This document shows positions 7,107-16,566 of a stretch of 53,708 nucleotides of DNA, piece after piece. A model generated the notes under the pieces. That model was not told the origin of the DNA. It was given only the letters and a program-made list of their open reading frames with translations, and searched no databases. Each line of letters begins with the position of its first letter. The first letter of the stretch is position 1. A program made the translations under genes and the position numbers. Location of the stretch: positions 1 to 53,708 of the forward strand of contig JAFACG010000021.1 of NCBI GenBank assembly GCA_023425645.1, read 5' to 3'. Origin of the DNA: Pseudomonadota bacterium. Lineage in GTDB: Bacteria; Pseudomonadota; Gammaproteobacteria; Burkholderiales; Burkholderiaceae_B.

Positions 7107-8309
7107 CTACTGCACCAGCTGGTTCATCTCGATGATGGGCAGCATCACGGCGAGCACGATCATCAGCACCAGCCCGCCCATCAGGAGGATCAGCAAGGGC
7201 TCCAGCAAGGCTGTCATGGCCAGGGCGCGGCGCTCCAGCTCCGCGGACAGCGTGGCGGCCGCACGGTCCAGCATGGGCGCCAGCTCGCCGGTTTTCTCGC
7301 CGCTGGCGACCAGCTGGACCAGCAAGGGAGGAAACAAGGCGCTGCGTTGCAAGGCGGCGGCCAGCGGCAGACCCTCGCGCACGCGGGCGGCCGCCTTGGA
7401 CACCGCCGCGCGCAGGGCCAGATTGGACAGTGTGCGTCCCGCCGCCTCCAAGGCGGTCAGCAGCGCCACATTGCTGCCCGCCAGGATGGCCAGCGTCGCC
7501 GCGAAACGGGCCGTGTCCACGCCCAGCAGATAGGCGCCCAGCACGGGCACGCGCAACAGGCGCCGGTGCAGGGCCAGCCGCACGGGCGGGCGGCGCAGCA
7601 GGACGGCGGCCAGGAAGGCCGCTCCCAGCAGCAACAGCAAGGCGGCGCCGCCCCAGTCGCGCACTGCCTCGCTGGCCGCGATCATGATGCGCGTCAGCAG
7701 GGGCAACTGCTGCCTGGCCTGGGTGAAGGCGCCCACCACCTGCGGCACCACGTAGCTGAGCAGGAACACCACCATGGCGGCGGAAATCAGGCTGACGATG
7801 GCCGGATAGATGAAGGCCGTCAGCACCTTGCCGCGCAGGGCGCCGCTATCCTCGATGAATGCGGCCAGCCGGTCCAGCACCTGCTCCAGCTCGCCGGACT
7901 GCTCGCCGGCGCGCACCAGGGCCCGATAAATGTCCGGAAAGTCGCGCGGGTGGTTGGCCAGGGCGTCGCTCAGGCTTTGCCCGGCGCGGATGTCCGAGCG
8001 CAGGGCGGCCAGCAGTTGCGCCACGGGCCGGCGCGCGGCCTGCTCCATGACCACGCCCAGGCTGGCCTCCAATGACAGGCCCGCGGCCACCAGGCTGGCC
8101 AGCTGACGGGTCAGCCAGGACAGCTCGCTGCGGCGCAGGCCGGCGCTGCGCGTCCGGGCGGCGGCGCGCGAGCGGCCGGGCTTCAAGGAGACCGTCAACA
8201 GGCCGCGCGCCAGCAGTTGCTGGCGCGCCAGGCGCTCGCTGTCGGCCTCCAGCACGCCGCGCTCGCTGCGCCCGGCCTGGTCCACCGCTTCATACTGATA
8301 GGTTCCCAT
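7107..8309 (-). CDS. gspF: Type II secretion inner-membrane platform protein GspF
   Basis: A 400-residue polytopic protein that connects the secretion ATPase to the pseudopilus. The N-terminus (MGTYQYEAVDQAG) is typical. Two repeated GspF domains (about 70-190 and 270-390) each contain the family's LxxxLAxLxxAGL-like motif, and membrane segments lie near 165-190, 215-235 and 375-395. AAGGAGG lies eight bases before the ATG. It is the last gene of the gspGHIJKLMNDEF run, 24 bases after gspE. Confidence 0.93.
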   Translation of the reverse strand: MGTYQYEAVDQAGRSERGVLEADSERLARQQLLARGLLTVSLKPGRSRAAARTRSAGLRRSELSWLTRQLASLVAAGLSLEASLGVVMEQAARRPVAQLLAALRSDIRAGQSLSDALANHPRDFPDIYRALVRAGEQSGELEQVLDRLAAFIEDSGALRGKVLTAFIYPAIVSLISAAMVVFLLSYVVPQVVGAFTQARQQLPLLTRIMIAASEAVRDWGGAALLLLLGAAFLAAVLLRRPPVRLALHRRLLRVPVLGAYLLGVDTARFAATLAILAGSNVALLTALEAAGRTLSNLALRAAVSKAAARVREGLPLAAALQRSALFPPLLVQLVASGEKTGELAPMLDRAAATLSAELERRALAMTALLEPLLILLMGGLVLMIVLAVMLPIIEMNQLVQ

Positions 8310-8333
8310 CCGTCCGGCCTCCTTTCATGGCGC

Positions 8334-9752
8334 CTAAAGCTCGCGGGTCACGCGCAAGACCTCTTCCGGGGTGCTCAAGCCCTGCCGCACCCAGCGCTCG
8401 GCGTCCTCGCGCAGATTGCGCATGCCGGCCTGGCGCGCCGCCTGGCGCAGCGCATGCTCGGCCCCCGCCTCTGAAAGCAGTTGCTGGGCGCGTTCGTCCA
8501 CCCGGTACAGTTCATGGATGCCCGTGCGCCCCTGGTAGCCGGTATGGCCGCATTGTTCGCAGCCGCCGTCGCGCGCGCGGAACAGGCCGCCCCCGGCCGC
8601 TTCCCGGCAGTGCAGGCACAACTTGCGGATCAATCGCTGCGCCAGCACGCCGCGCAAGGTCGAGGCCAGCAGGAAAGGCTCCACGCCCATGTCCGCCAGG
8701 CGGGTGGCGGCCGAGACGGCGTCGTTGGTATGCAGCGTCGCCAGCACCAGGTGTCCCGTCAGGGAGGCCTGCACCGCGATCTGGGCGGTCTCCAGGTCGC
8801 GTATCTCGCCTATCATGATGATGTCCGGATCCTGGCGCAGGATGGCGCGCAGGGCGCGCGCGAACGTCAGATCGATGCGCGGGTTGACCTGCGTCTGGCC
8901 CACGCCCGGCAGATCGTATTCAATCGGATCCTCCACGGTCAGCACATTGCTGCGCGCGGTGTCCACCCTGCCCAGGGCGGCGTACAAGGTCGTGGTCTTG
9001 CCGCTGCCTGTCGGACCGGTGACCAGCACGATGCCGTGCGGCTGATGGATCAATTCGTCAAGCTGCGCCAGGATGTCCGGCGCCATGCCCAGGCGCTCCA
9101 GCTCCAGCCGGCCCGCGGACTTGTCCAGCAGGCGCATCACGGCCCGTTCGCCGTGCCCGGTGGGCAGGATGGACACGCGCAGGTCCAGCGCGCGCCCGCC
9201 CACCTTCAAGGCGATGCGGCCGTCCTGCGGCAGGCGCTTTTCGGCAATGTCCAGGCTGGCCATGATCTTGATGCGCGAGACCAGCGCGCCGTGCAGGGCG
9301 CGGCGCGGGCTGACGATGTCGCGCAGGCGGCCGTCCACCCGGTAGCGCACGACGGAATGCGTCTCGTAGGGCTCCAGGTGGATGTCGCTGGCGCCGTCGC
9401 GCACGGCCTGCGTGAACAGCGCGTTGATCATGCGGATCACCGGCGCGTCGTCCTGGTTCTCCAGCAGGTCGGTCACCTCCGGCAGCTCCTGCATCAGCCG
9501 GTCCAGGTCCACTTCGCTGGCGGCGGCGTCCACCACGCTGGCGGCATCATCGCCCTGCGCATAGTTGGCATCGATCAGCGTGTCCAGCTCCAGGTCCGGC
9601 ACGCGCTGCTCATCCAGCTCCGGATAGCGCCGCCGCAGCTCGGTCAAGGCCCAGTCGGGCGTGCGCTCGCTGACGGCGATGCGCCAGGCCCCGTCCTGGC
9701 GCACCAGCACCGCGCGCTGCTGGCGCGCCCAGGAATAAGGCAGCCGGTTCAC
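8334..9752 (-). CDS. gspE: Type II secretion ATPase GspE
   Basis: A 472-residue cytoplasmic ATPase that powers pseudopilus assembly. The Walker A motif GPTGSGKTTT lies at about 244-253, followed by the Asp box, Walker B (IMIGEIRDLETAQ) and the His box (GHLVLATLHTNDA). A C-terminal zinc-binding insertion carries CLHC and CEQCG (about 377-403), as in typical GspE. Its N-terminal domain is short (about 100 residues before APVIRMINAL) but within family range. The ATG overlaps the gspD stop by four bases. Confidence 0.95.
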   Translation of the reverse strand: MNRLPYSWARQQRAVLVRQDGAWRIAVSERTPDWALTELRRRYPELDEQRVPDLELDTLIDANYAQGDDAASVVDAAASEVDLDRLMQELPEVTDLLENQDDAPVIRMINALFTQAVRDGASDIHLEPYETHSVVRYRVDGRLRDIVSPRRALHGALVSRIKIMASLDIAEKRLPQDGRIALKVGGRALDLRVSILPTGHGERAVMRLLDKSAGRLELERLGMAPDILAQLDELIHQPHGIVLVTGPTGSGKTTTLYAALGRVDTARSNVLTVEDPIEYDLPGVGQTQVNPRIDLTFARALRAILRQDPDIIMIGEIRDLETAQIAVQASLTGHLVLATLHTNDAVSAATRLADMGVEPFLLASTLRGVLAQRLIRKLCLHCREAAGGGLFRARDGGCEQCGHTGYQGRTGIHELYRVDERAQQLLSEAGAEHALRQAARQAGMRNLREDAERWVRQGLSTPEEVLRVTREL

Positions 9753-12022
9753 GATGACTCCCGAAGGTCCATGACACCGGCCTTACCCTGGCCTGCGGCC
9801 TGCGGCAGCACCACGTGGCCGGCATCCTGGCTGAACCAGGTGGAACGGTCGGGCAGGCCCGCCTGCACGGCGCGCATGTAGTTGTAGCGGTCCAGCGACA
9901 GGCTCTGGCTGTCCTGAGCGTTGCGCACGATGTGCGGGCGCAGGAACACCATCAGGTTGGTCTTGGTGCGCTTGCGCTTTTCATACTTGAAAAGATTGCC
10001 GATCAGCGGCACATCGCCTAGCAGGGGCACAGCTTGCGTACCGTCTTCGATGGAGTCTTCCAGCAGGCCGCCCAGCACGATGATCTGCCCGTCGTCCACC
10101 AGCACATTGGTGCTCAGCGCGCGCTTGCGGGTCACGGGCGTGTTGCCGGACACGGAGAACGCCGTGTCTATGCTGCTCACCTCCTGGTACAGCGCCAGCT
10201 TGACGGTGCCGCCTTCGGAGATCTGCGGCCGCACCTTCAGGGTCAGGCCCACGTCCTCGCGCTCGATGGTCTGGAAGGGATTGCTCGCACCATCGCCCGA
10301 CGTGGTGTATTGCCCGGTCACGAAGGGCACGGTGCGCCCCACCATGATGCTGGCCTCCTCGTTGTCCAGCGTCATCAGATTGGGCGTGGACAGGATGTTG
10401 GTGCCGCCCTGGCGCTGCAGCGCGCGCGCCAGCACCCCCAGGTTGACGATCTGCTGGCCCAGCACGTTGACCGTGCCCTTGACCACGCCCAGGCTCAGGC
10501 CCGCGGCCAGCGAATCCAGCGTGGTGACGCCCTTGGGATTCACGCCGCTGCCGCCCAGATTGGCCCCGCCCACGAAGCCCGAGCCGCCGTCGGCGATGTG
10601 CCCGCCTCCCGTCATCCACTGAATGCCGAACTCCGCGGCGTTCTCGGCGTTGACCTCCACGATCAGGCTCTCGACCAGCACCTGCGCGCGCCGCTGGTCC
10701 AGCTGGTCGATGACCTCGCGCAGGCTGCGGTACACCGGATCGGGCGCGGAGATGATGAGCGTATTGGTGGAGGGGTCGGCCTGCACGGTCGCGCCGCCCG
10801 CGCTGAACGCCACGGTGCCGCTTGCGGCCGGAGAGCCCAAGGCCGGTTCCGCAGGCGCGGCCCCCTGGGCGACGGGCAGCGTTGCCGCCGTCCTGCCCGC
10901 GTCCTTGGCCGTCGGGGCCGGCTTGGCGGCGCCCGCCGCCGGAGCGCCCGCTTGCCCGGTCAGGGCGGCGCGCAGCACCTCGGCCAGTTGCACGGCCTGG
11001 GCGTTGCGCAGATAGACCACATGCAGATTGCCCTTGCGGCTGTCCGGGCTGTCGATGCGGCGGATCAGGTCGCGCGCCAGGTCCAGGCGCGCCGGGCTGC
11101 CGGCCCGCACCAGGACCGAATTGCTGCGCGGATCGGCCACCACGGTGATGCGCTGGGCAAGGTCGTTGCCGGGCGTATCCAGCATCTGCGACGCCAGGGC
11201 CGCCACGTCCAGCGCCACGCCGTAGTCAATCGGAATGATGTCCGTATTCAGTCCGGCCGGCGTGTCTATGCCCGCGATCACCTGGGCGATGCGGTCCAGG
11301 TTGTCACCATAGTCCGTCACCACCAGCGTGTTGTTGGCCGGGTAGGCATTGATGGGATTGTTGGGGGAGATCATGGGCCGCAGCACCGGCACCAGCGCCG
11401 AAGCGTTCTCGTAGCGCAGGGCGAAGACGCGGGTCTCCAGCTCGCCGCTGCCGCTGGCGCCGCTGCGCACCGCCCCGCCCTGCTGGCGCGCCTCGGCCTC
11501 GGGCACGACGCGGCTGACCTTGCCGGTGCGCAGCACGGCAAAACCCTGCATGCGCAGCGCCGAGAGCAGCATCTCGTAGGCCGTACGGGCATCGACGGGC
11601 ACTTCGGAGACCAGCGTCAACTGGCCCTTGACGCGCGGATCCACGATGAAATTCTGCTGGGTGAACCGGGCCAGCGCGGCCACCACGCTGTCCAGTTCCG
11701 CTTCCACGAAGTTCAGGGTGATGTCTTCGCCGTCGGGGAACTCGGCCGCCGGCGGCGCTTCCAGCTGCGCGGTTCCCCCTCCGACGCGCTGGACCGGACG
11801 CCGGCCGATGGGGCCGGCCGATTGCGCCACGCCGCTGAAGCGCGGATCCTCGACTGCCTGCCCGATGGGCTCCTTGCTCACGGAGGCGAACAGGGAAGAA
11901 GGATCGGGCCCGGCCTGTCGGTCCTGGCCCGTGGTGGCGCAGGCGCCCAGCAGCAACAGGGCTCCCAGGCTCAGCGCAAAGCGGGGGCGCACGCCCGGAC
12001 GGCGGAAAGACGAAATGGTCAT
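9749..12022 (-). CDS. gspD: Type II secretion secretin GspD, predicted lipoprotein
   Basis: A 757-residue outer-membrane secretin that forms the exit pore. The N0-N3 periplasmic domains lie at about 85-400 (ITLNFVEAELDSVV, NNTLVVTDYGDNL and others), and the secretin domain at about 430-690 ends with VPLLGDVPLIGNLF. An Ala/Pro-rich linker interrupts N3 near 365-400. The signal peptide ends in LLLLGAC followed by ATTG, a good lipobox, so the protein is probably lipidated and may reach the outer membrane without a pilotin, as described for HxcQ and XpsD. No gspS-like gene is present in the cluster. Confidence 0.94.
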   Translation of the reverse strand: MTISSFRRPGVRPRFALSLGALLLLGACATTGQDRQAGPDPSSLFASVSKEPIGQAVEDPRFSGVAQSAGPIGRRPVQRVGGGTAQLEAPPAAEFPDGEDITLNFVEAELDSVVAALARFTQQNFIVDPRVKGQLTLVSEVPVDARTAYEMLLSALRMQGFAVLRTGKVSRVVPEAEARQQGGAVRSGASGSGELETRVFALRYENASALVPVLRPMISPNNPINAYPANNTLVVTDYGDNLDRIAQVIAGIDTPAGLNTDIIPIDYGVALDVAALASQMLDTPGNDLAQRITVVADPRSNSVLVRAGSPARLDLARDLIRRIDSPDSRKGNLHVVYLRNAQAVQLAEVLRAALTGQAGAPAAGAAKPAPTAKDAGRTAATLPVAQGAAPAEPALGSPAASGTVAFSAGGATVQADPSTNTLIISAPDPVYRSLREVIDQLDQRRAQVLVESLIVEVNAENAAEFGIQWMTGGGHIADGGSGFVGGANLGGSGVNPKGVTTLDSLAAGLSLGVVKGTVNVLGQQIVNLGVLARALQRQGGTNILSTPNLMTLDNEEASIMVGRTVPFVTGQYTTSGDGASNPFQTIEREDVGLTLKVRPQISEGGTVKLALYQEVSSIDTAFSVSGNTPVTRKRALSTNVLVDDGQIIVLGGLLEDSIEDGTQAVPLLGDVPLIGNLFKYEKRKRTKTNLMVFLRPHIVRNAQDSQSLSLDRYNYMRAVQAGLPDRSTWFSQDAGHVVLPQAAGQGKAGVMDLRESS

Positions 12023-12034
12023 GATGAACTCTGT

Positions 12035-12781
12035 TTATTCCTGTGTCGTAGTCGTTGTGGCAATGCGCCAGTGCGTCACGCCCTGGCTTTGAGGTCCCAG
12101 GACAGCCAGCAATTCCGTGAAGCGGCCGTCGTCCGCGCGCGCCGGCCTGGCCTTGCCGTCGAAGCGCAGGCCCCCCGTCGTCCACTGTCCCTGACCCGCC
12201 AGCGTCAGGTCGCCGGACAGGGTGCGCAGGGACAGCTGCAAGCCGCTGCCCTGGCGGCTGACCGCCAACTGGTAATGGCCCAGTTCGGCATCGCCGGAAA
12301 GAGCGGAACGGGCGGCGCGCCAGTCCAGCTCCAGCACGGCGCCCGTCGCCGAACCCAGCGCCTGGCTGGGCCAGCGCAGGCTCAGCTCGCCCAGCGGCTG
12401 CACTGTCTGCAATAAAGGATGCAAGCGGCCCAGCACCGAGGCGGGCAGGTTCAAGGTCTGCCCCGACAGGCTCCAGCCTTGCAAGCCGGCCTGCACACGC
12501 ACCGGCTGCTCCAGCCAGACATGGCCAAGCTCCAGCTGCGGCCAGGGCGCCAGCCGCCACTGCCAGCTCAAAGGGCCTGGGATGGTCCGGGCCAGACGGC
12601 CCGATCCCACGCTGAGCAGCCCCTGGCCCGAGGCCAGGCTGCCGTGCGCGCTGACCAGCCGCAGCAAGGCCTGCTCGGGCTGCCAGGCCAGCAGCAGGCG
12701 GGCCGGCAGCAAGGGAACCGCCGCCGCCATGACCAGCGCCAGGATCAGCGCCACCCCCAGCACTCGTCCGACGGCCCTCAT
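12035..12781 (-). CDS. gspN: Type II secretion protein GspN
   Basis: A 248-residue protein with one N-terminal membrane segment (about 5-27), followed by a periplasmic beta-rich domain of the GspN type (LSGQTLNLPASVLGRL, LRTLSGDLTLAGQG). GspN is an accessory component present in only some type II systems. The ATG overlaps the gspM stop by four bases. The gene lies 12 bases before gspD. Confidence 0.85.
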   Translation of the reverse strand: MRAVGRVLGVALILALVMAAAVPLLPARLLLAWQPEQALLRLVSAHGSLASGQGLLSVGSGRLARTIPGPLSWQWRLAPWPQLELGHVWLEQPVRVQAGLQGWSLSGQTLNLPASVLGRLHPLLQTVQPLGELSLRWPSQALGSATGAVLELDWRAARSALSGDAELGHYQLAVSRQGSGLQLSLRTLSGDLTLAGQGQWTTGGLRFDGKARPARADDGRFTELLAVLGPQSQGVTHWRIATTTTTQE

Positions 12782-13326
12782 GAGGATGCCCCTGCGCGCA
12801 GTTCGATGCGCCCGTCCAGCAGCCCGGGCCTTTCACGGCTGTCCACCACCGAACGAGTCAGTTCCAGCGCCTGCACCTCCAGCCCCAGCAGGCGCGGATA
12901 GCGCAACAGCCAATCCATCAGGGCGGCGGCAGGGGCCGACTGGCAGGCCACCACGCGTGTCTGTTCAGCCTGCACGCGGCACTGCGTTCCCAGGACCTGC
13001 AAGCTGCGCTCCAGCGCCTTGTCCTGCCCCTGCTCGACGGGCCTCTGACCGGCCTGTTGCTCCAGCACGCGGATCTGGTCCAGCACGGCCTGCAGTTCTG
13101 CCTGTTCGTATTGCAGGCGCGGCAGCTCTTTGCGGGCCTGCGCCATGTCCCGCCATGCGGGTCGCAACAGCAACATCCACAGGGCCAGCGCGGCCGTCGC
13201 CCCGGCCAGCATCAGCAAGGCCCTCTGCTCGCGGCGGCTCAGTTGACGCCAACGCTGCACCGCTTCCGCGGCCCTGGCCTGCGCGGCCTGCCGCCATGCC
13301 GGCCACCGGCGGTCAATCCAGTTCAT
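12778..13326 (-). CDS. gspM: Type II secretion protein GspM
   Basis: A 182-residue bitopic inner-membrane protein. After a short cytoplasmic N-terminus, a membrane segment at about 38-55 (LLMLAGATAALALWMLLL) leads into a coiled-coil-prone stretch and a small ferredoxin-like periplasmic domain. GspM partners with GspL. Sequence conservation in this family is low, so the call leans on size, topology and position between gspL and gspN. It has four-base overlaps with both neighbours. Confidence 0.88.
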   Translation of the reverse strand: MNWIDRRWPAWRQAAQARAAEAVQRWRQLSRREQRALLMLAGATAALALWMLLLRPAWRDMAQARKELPRLQYEQAELQAVLDQIRVLEQQAGQRPVEQGQDKALERSLQVLGTQCRVQAEQTRVVACQSAPAAALMDWLLRYPRLLGLEVQALELTRSVVDSRERPGLLDGRIELRAGASS

Positions 13327-14288
13327 GGCTGTCCTCCCGCCCCGGGCGCTTTCCTCATGCGCAGCTGCAACTCGCGAGGCGAGTCACCCGCCTGCCATTG
13401 CAGTTCCGAATCCGCTGCCGCTGGCTCCAGAGCCGCGTCCGAAGCCAGAACCAGGCCCAGCGCGCCATCCTTGAAGTTCAGCGCCCGCACCCGTCCTTCC
13501 AGGGAAGGCCATTGAGCCGCCGCGCCCAGCAGCAGCCGATCGAACAAAGTCGGCGCCCCGCCCTGCTCGCCCAGCAAGGCGTCGCGATGCTGGCGGGCCT
13601 GGACCAGCGGCGCGACCACCACGGGCAATTGCGGCAGGGCCTGGCGCAGGGATTGCTCCATCTGCGTCCGGGCGCTCCGGACCTCCTGCCGCAGGCTGCG
13701 CGCCTGCTGCTGCCAGACCAGCGCCCAGGCCAGCACGGCGGCCAGTCCCCACAGGGCCAGGCGCACAAAAACCGCCTGTCCTCCCTGGGCGGCCATGTCC
13801 GGCATCAGCAAGGAACAGTCGGACACCAGCACCGCGTCGCCCTGGCCGGCGCGATCCTGGGCATGACGCTCGGACCAGGCATAGACGCCGCTCACGGACA
13901 GGCCCGCCGCCCGCGCCTGCTCGCCCAGGGCCAGCAAGTGTGCGCGCTCCGCCCAGGCGACGTCCGCCAGCCCGGTTTCCAGGCGCCGGCCGCAGGCGAC
14001 CCGGACCTGCTCCAGGGGACTCAGGCACAACGGTTCGACAGCGCTGTTCACGACCGCGGTCCGGCGCGCGGCGCTGACTGCCGGGATGCGGATCTGCGTA
14101 GCCGTCGCCAGGTCCGGCGGCAGAATCAGCTCGACCGCGCGCGCCAGACCTTGCTCCCTCAGTTCCTCCAGCGCGGCGCGTCCGCGGCGCAGCACCTGCC
14201 CGCGCCGGTCCCGCAGGACGAAGTCCAGCACGGGAGCGCCCGCCAGGCCCGAGGGCGAATCCAGATAGAGGCGTAACACGTTCTTCAT
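13323..14288 (-). CDS. gspL: Type II secretion protein GspL
   Basis: A 321-residue protein with an actin-like cytoplasmic domain (about 1-165) that recruits GspE, one membrane segment at about 172-190, and a periplasmic ferredoxin-like domain. The start is placed at the ATG at 14288. A TTG codon directly before it is also in frame. It begins three bases after the gspK stop and overlaps gspM by four bases. Confidence 0.88.
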   Translation of the reverse strand: MKNVLRLYLDSPSGLAGAPVLDFVLRDRRGQVLRRGRAALEELREQGLARAVELILPPDLATATQIRIPAVSAARRTAVVNSAVEPLCLSPLEQVRVACGRRLETGLADVAWAERAHLLALGEQARAAGLSVSGVYAWSERHAQDRAGQGDAVLVSDCSLLMPDMAAQGGQAVFVRLALWGLAAVLAWALVWQQQARSLRQEVRSARTQMEQSLRQALPQLPVVVAPLVQARQHRDALLGEQGGAPTLFDRLLLGAAAQWPSLEGRVRALNFKDGALGLVLASDAALEPAAADSELQWQAGDSPRELQLRMRKAPGAGGQP

Positions 14289-14291
14289 CAA

Positions 14292-15152
14292 TCAACGAAT
14301 CCAGACAATGCGGCTGCGATCGGGAGCCCGGTGTATCAGGGCCTGCGTCGCTACCCGGCTGTGGTCGAGCCGCAGCTCGCCGCTCAATAGAAACCATTCG
14401 CTGCGCACCGCCAGCGCCGCGCCCGCCAGCGGCTGCTGACGCTGCAGACGCGCGAGCACATCAGCCGTATCGCGAAACCAGCCGCCCCGGTCGCGCTGCG
14501 CCAGCAGGCTGCGCCACTCCGCCAGGCTGACCTCGGGCTGCAGGGCCGCTAGGACCGGCGCGCTGGCCGTGTTCATGTTCACGGCCACGGCCTGCGGCAG
14601 AAACGTCAGGTATGGCGCCAGCCGCGCAGCCTGCTCCTGGTCGCCCGGCAGGAAATCCGCCACATGGCGCGGCCAGGGCCCCTGACCGGACTGAGCCTGC
14701 GCCAGTTGCCGCGCCATCGGCAGCGCCAGCCCTTCGGCTTGCCGCAGGCTGCGCAACAATTGCTCCAAGGCCTGCACGGCCGTGGGCTGGATGCGACCCT
14801 GGAGGGCCAGCCCGGCCAGGTTGAACTTGCCCTGCTCGTCCTCGATGCGCCCCGAGAAATACGCCGCGCGCGATTTGTCCGGAGTTTCCACTTTCAACTC
14901 TTGCAAGGGCTGGGCCCACAGACCGCCCGCCTGCGTGACGGCCGAACGCTGCGCATCCAGCCTCAACACCAGCAGGCCCCAGTCCAAGGCGCCGCGCAGC
15001 AGCCAGCTGGCCTGCAGATGATCGCGCTCGCTGGCCAGCTGCACGGCCAATGAACTTTGCCGCTGCACGATGGCCATGGTCGCCAGCGATACCGCCATGA
15101 CCACCACAAGCGCGTTGATCACAGCCATCCCGGCCTGGCGCGCCACGCTCAT
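14292..15152 (-). CDS. gspK: Type II secretion minor pseudopilin GspK
   Basis: A 286-residue tip pseudopilin. The prepilin leader ends RQAG before MAVINALVVVMAVSLAT. The usual Glu at position +5 is absent, as is characteristic of GspK. The large C-terminal domain has the GspK insertion (QGKFNLAGLAL, NMNTASAPVLAAL). It overlaps gspJ by four bases (ATGA). GspK caps the pseudopilus together with GspI and GspJ. Confidence 0.93.
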   Translation of the reverse strand: MSVARQAGMAVINALVVVMAVSLATMAIVQRQSSLAVQLASERDHLQASWLLRGALDWGLLVLRLDAQRSAVTQAGGLWAQPLQELKVETPDKSRAAYFSGRIEDEQGKFNLAGLALQGRIQPTAVQALEQLLRSLRQAEGLALPMARQLAQAQSGQGPWPRHVADFLPGDQEQAARLAPYLTFLPQAVAVNMNTASAPVLAALQPEVSLAEWRSLLAQRDRGGWFRDTADVLARLQRQQPLAGAALAVRSEWFLLSGELRLDHSRVATQALIHRAPDRSRIVWIR

Positions 15153-15742
15153 GGCAGCATCACCACTTTGCGGTAGGGGTGCTCGTCGTCTCCAAGACGC
15201 AAGGACAACTCGATGCCGGTCGCCGCCGCGCCGACCTCCTGAGGCCAGGGCCAGCTCTGCCAGCCTCGGGCGGGTATCCAGATCCTCAGGCTCCAGGCGC
15301 TGACCGGCTCCAGCACGTCGAACAAGGGGCCCGGTTCAGGCAGCGGATAGGCGAGACCGCCCAGTCCCGCCGCGCGTTGCAGGCGGCCGTCCTGAAGATG
15401 CCACTGGATCTGCTGCGTGCCCGCGCCTTGATCGGCGCGGCGCTCGATCAGCAACATCGCAGGCCCCTGGCCCTCGGCCTGCCAGCGTATGCTGGCGGGC
15501 AGCGCGGCCACCGCTCCGCCTTCGGATTGCGCCGGGGCCTGCACATGCTGCTCCAGGTCCCGCGCCATCTGGGACAGGGCATTGAACAGGGCGTGGGTCC
15601 GGGCCGCCTGCGCGCCCAGCTGCTCGTCGGCGCGCAAGACGGCATCCAGGCCGCGCCAGGACATGACGCTGATCAGGGCGAGAATGGTCAAGGCGACCAT
15701 CATCTCCACCAGCGTGAACCCATGCTGCACGGCGGGCCTCAT
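15149..15742 (-). CDS. gspJ: Type II secretion minor pseudopilin GspJ
   Basis: A 197-residue pseudopilin starting at the ATG at 15742 (MRPAVQHG then FTLVEMMVALTIL). The prepilin cleavage Gly and Glu+5 are present. The C-terminus ends with a typical GspJ strand (WPWPQEVGAAATGIELSLRL). The open frame extends further upstream but overlaps gspI and gspH out of frame, so the short start is used. It overlaps gspI by four bases. Confidence 0.92.
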   Translation of the reverse strand: MRPAVQHGFTLVEMMVALTILALISVMSWRGLDAVLRADEQLGAQAARTHALFNALSQMARDLEQHVQAPAQSEGGAVAALPASIRWQAEGQGPAMLLIERRADQGAGTQQIQWHLQDGRLQRAAGLGGLAYPLPEPGPLFDVLEPVSAWSLRIWIPARGWQSWPWPQEVGAAATGIELSLRLGDDEHPYRKVVMLP

Positions 15743-16098
15743 GGCAGGGACGCCAGCGTGGCGTGCAGTTCGGCCAGGACGGGCCCTTCGGGCAGGAAGG
15801 CCTGCACGGTCACCTGGCGGAAATGGCGATTGGCCGTGGCCTGCACCGTCTGCCGGCATTGCAGGGACAGTTCCCCCTGACGACAGGGCACGGTGGACTG
15901 GCCCGGTTCGGGGAACAGCCGGCGCAGGCGCATCTCCGCCAGGACGGCGTCCGCCGCCAGCAAGGCGGCGCTGCGCTGCTGCATGGCCTGGCTGCCGGAT
16001 GCGCTCAGCCCCAGGGCGCGCAGACCCGCCGTCAGCGCCACGGCGACGATGGCCAGGGCGATCAGCACTTCCACCAGCGTCATGCCGCGCTCGCTCAT
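15739..16098 (-). CDS. gspI: Type II secretion minor pseudopilin GspI
   Basis: A 119-residue pseudopilin starting at the ATG at 16098 (MSERG then MTLVEVLIALAIVAVAL). Cleavage would follow the Gly. Glu+5 is present. The size and the single small C-terminal domain fit GspI. It overlaps gspH by four bases. The longer open frame upstream is not used because it runs antiparallel to family expectation and lacks a leader. Confidence 0.9.
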   Translation of the reverse strand: MSERGMTLVEVLIALAIVAVALTAGLRALGLSASGSQAMQQRSAALLAADAVLAEMRLRRLFPEPGQSTVPCRQGELSLQCRQTVQATANRHFRQVTVQAFLPEGPVLAELHATLASLP

Positions 16099-16562
16099 GG
16101 CTGCACCGCGAAGCGGCCGTTGACGTCGCTGCGCACATGAAGCACCTGGCGCCCATCGTCCAGCTCGAGCCGGCGCGGCGCCGACAGCCATTCATTGACG
16201 AACAGCCAAGGCCCGGCGGGCTCCATGCGTACTCTCAAGGCCTGGGCGCTCCAGCGGCGCTCCGGGAACAGCTGTGCAAAACGGTCGCGGTCCCGCGCGG
16301 CGCCTTCCTGCGCCCCCGGCGTCGCGACCGCTGCGGCGTGCAGGCGGAAACGGTAGCCTTGCACATCCGCCGTCCAGGACACGGCGTGCCCGCTCTCGCG
16401 TACATAGGCCTGCGCCTGGGCCAATCGCAGGACAAGCTGCCGGGCATCGCCCTGCACGCCCTCGGCCCGGTCCAGGACCAGCACGCTCAGGCCGGCCGTG
16501 CTGACAATGCCCACGATCAGCAGCACCACCAGGGTTTCGATCAGGGAGAATCCCCGCTGCAC
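16095..16562 (-). CDS. gspH: Type II secretion minor pseudopilin GspH
   Basis: A 155-residue pseudopilin with a very short leader (MQRG then FSLIETLVVLLIVGIVS) and Glu+5. The remaining domain matches GspH in size and in its place between gspG and gspI. The stop of gspG lies four bases upstream of its start. Confidence 0.9.
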   Translation of the reverse strand: MQRGFSLIETLVVLLIVGIVSTAGLSVLVLDRAEGVQGDARQLVLRLAQAQAYVRESGHAVSWTADVQGYRFRLHAAAVATPGAQEGAARDRDRFAQLFPERRWSAQALRVRMEPAGPWLFVNEWLSAPRRLELDDGRQVLHVRSDVNGRFAVQP

Positions 16563-16566
16563 GGCA

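Noticed and set aside
10034..12415. 793-codon open frame on the plus strand
   Set aside because: It is antisense to gspD and gspN, which have clear family motifs on the other strand.
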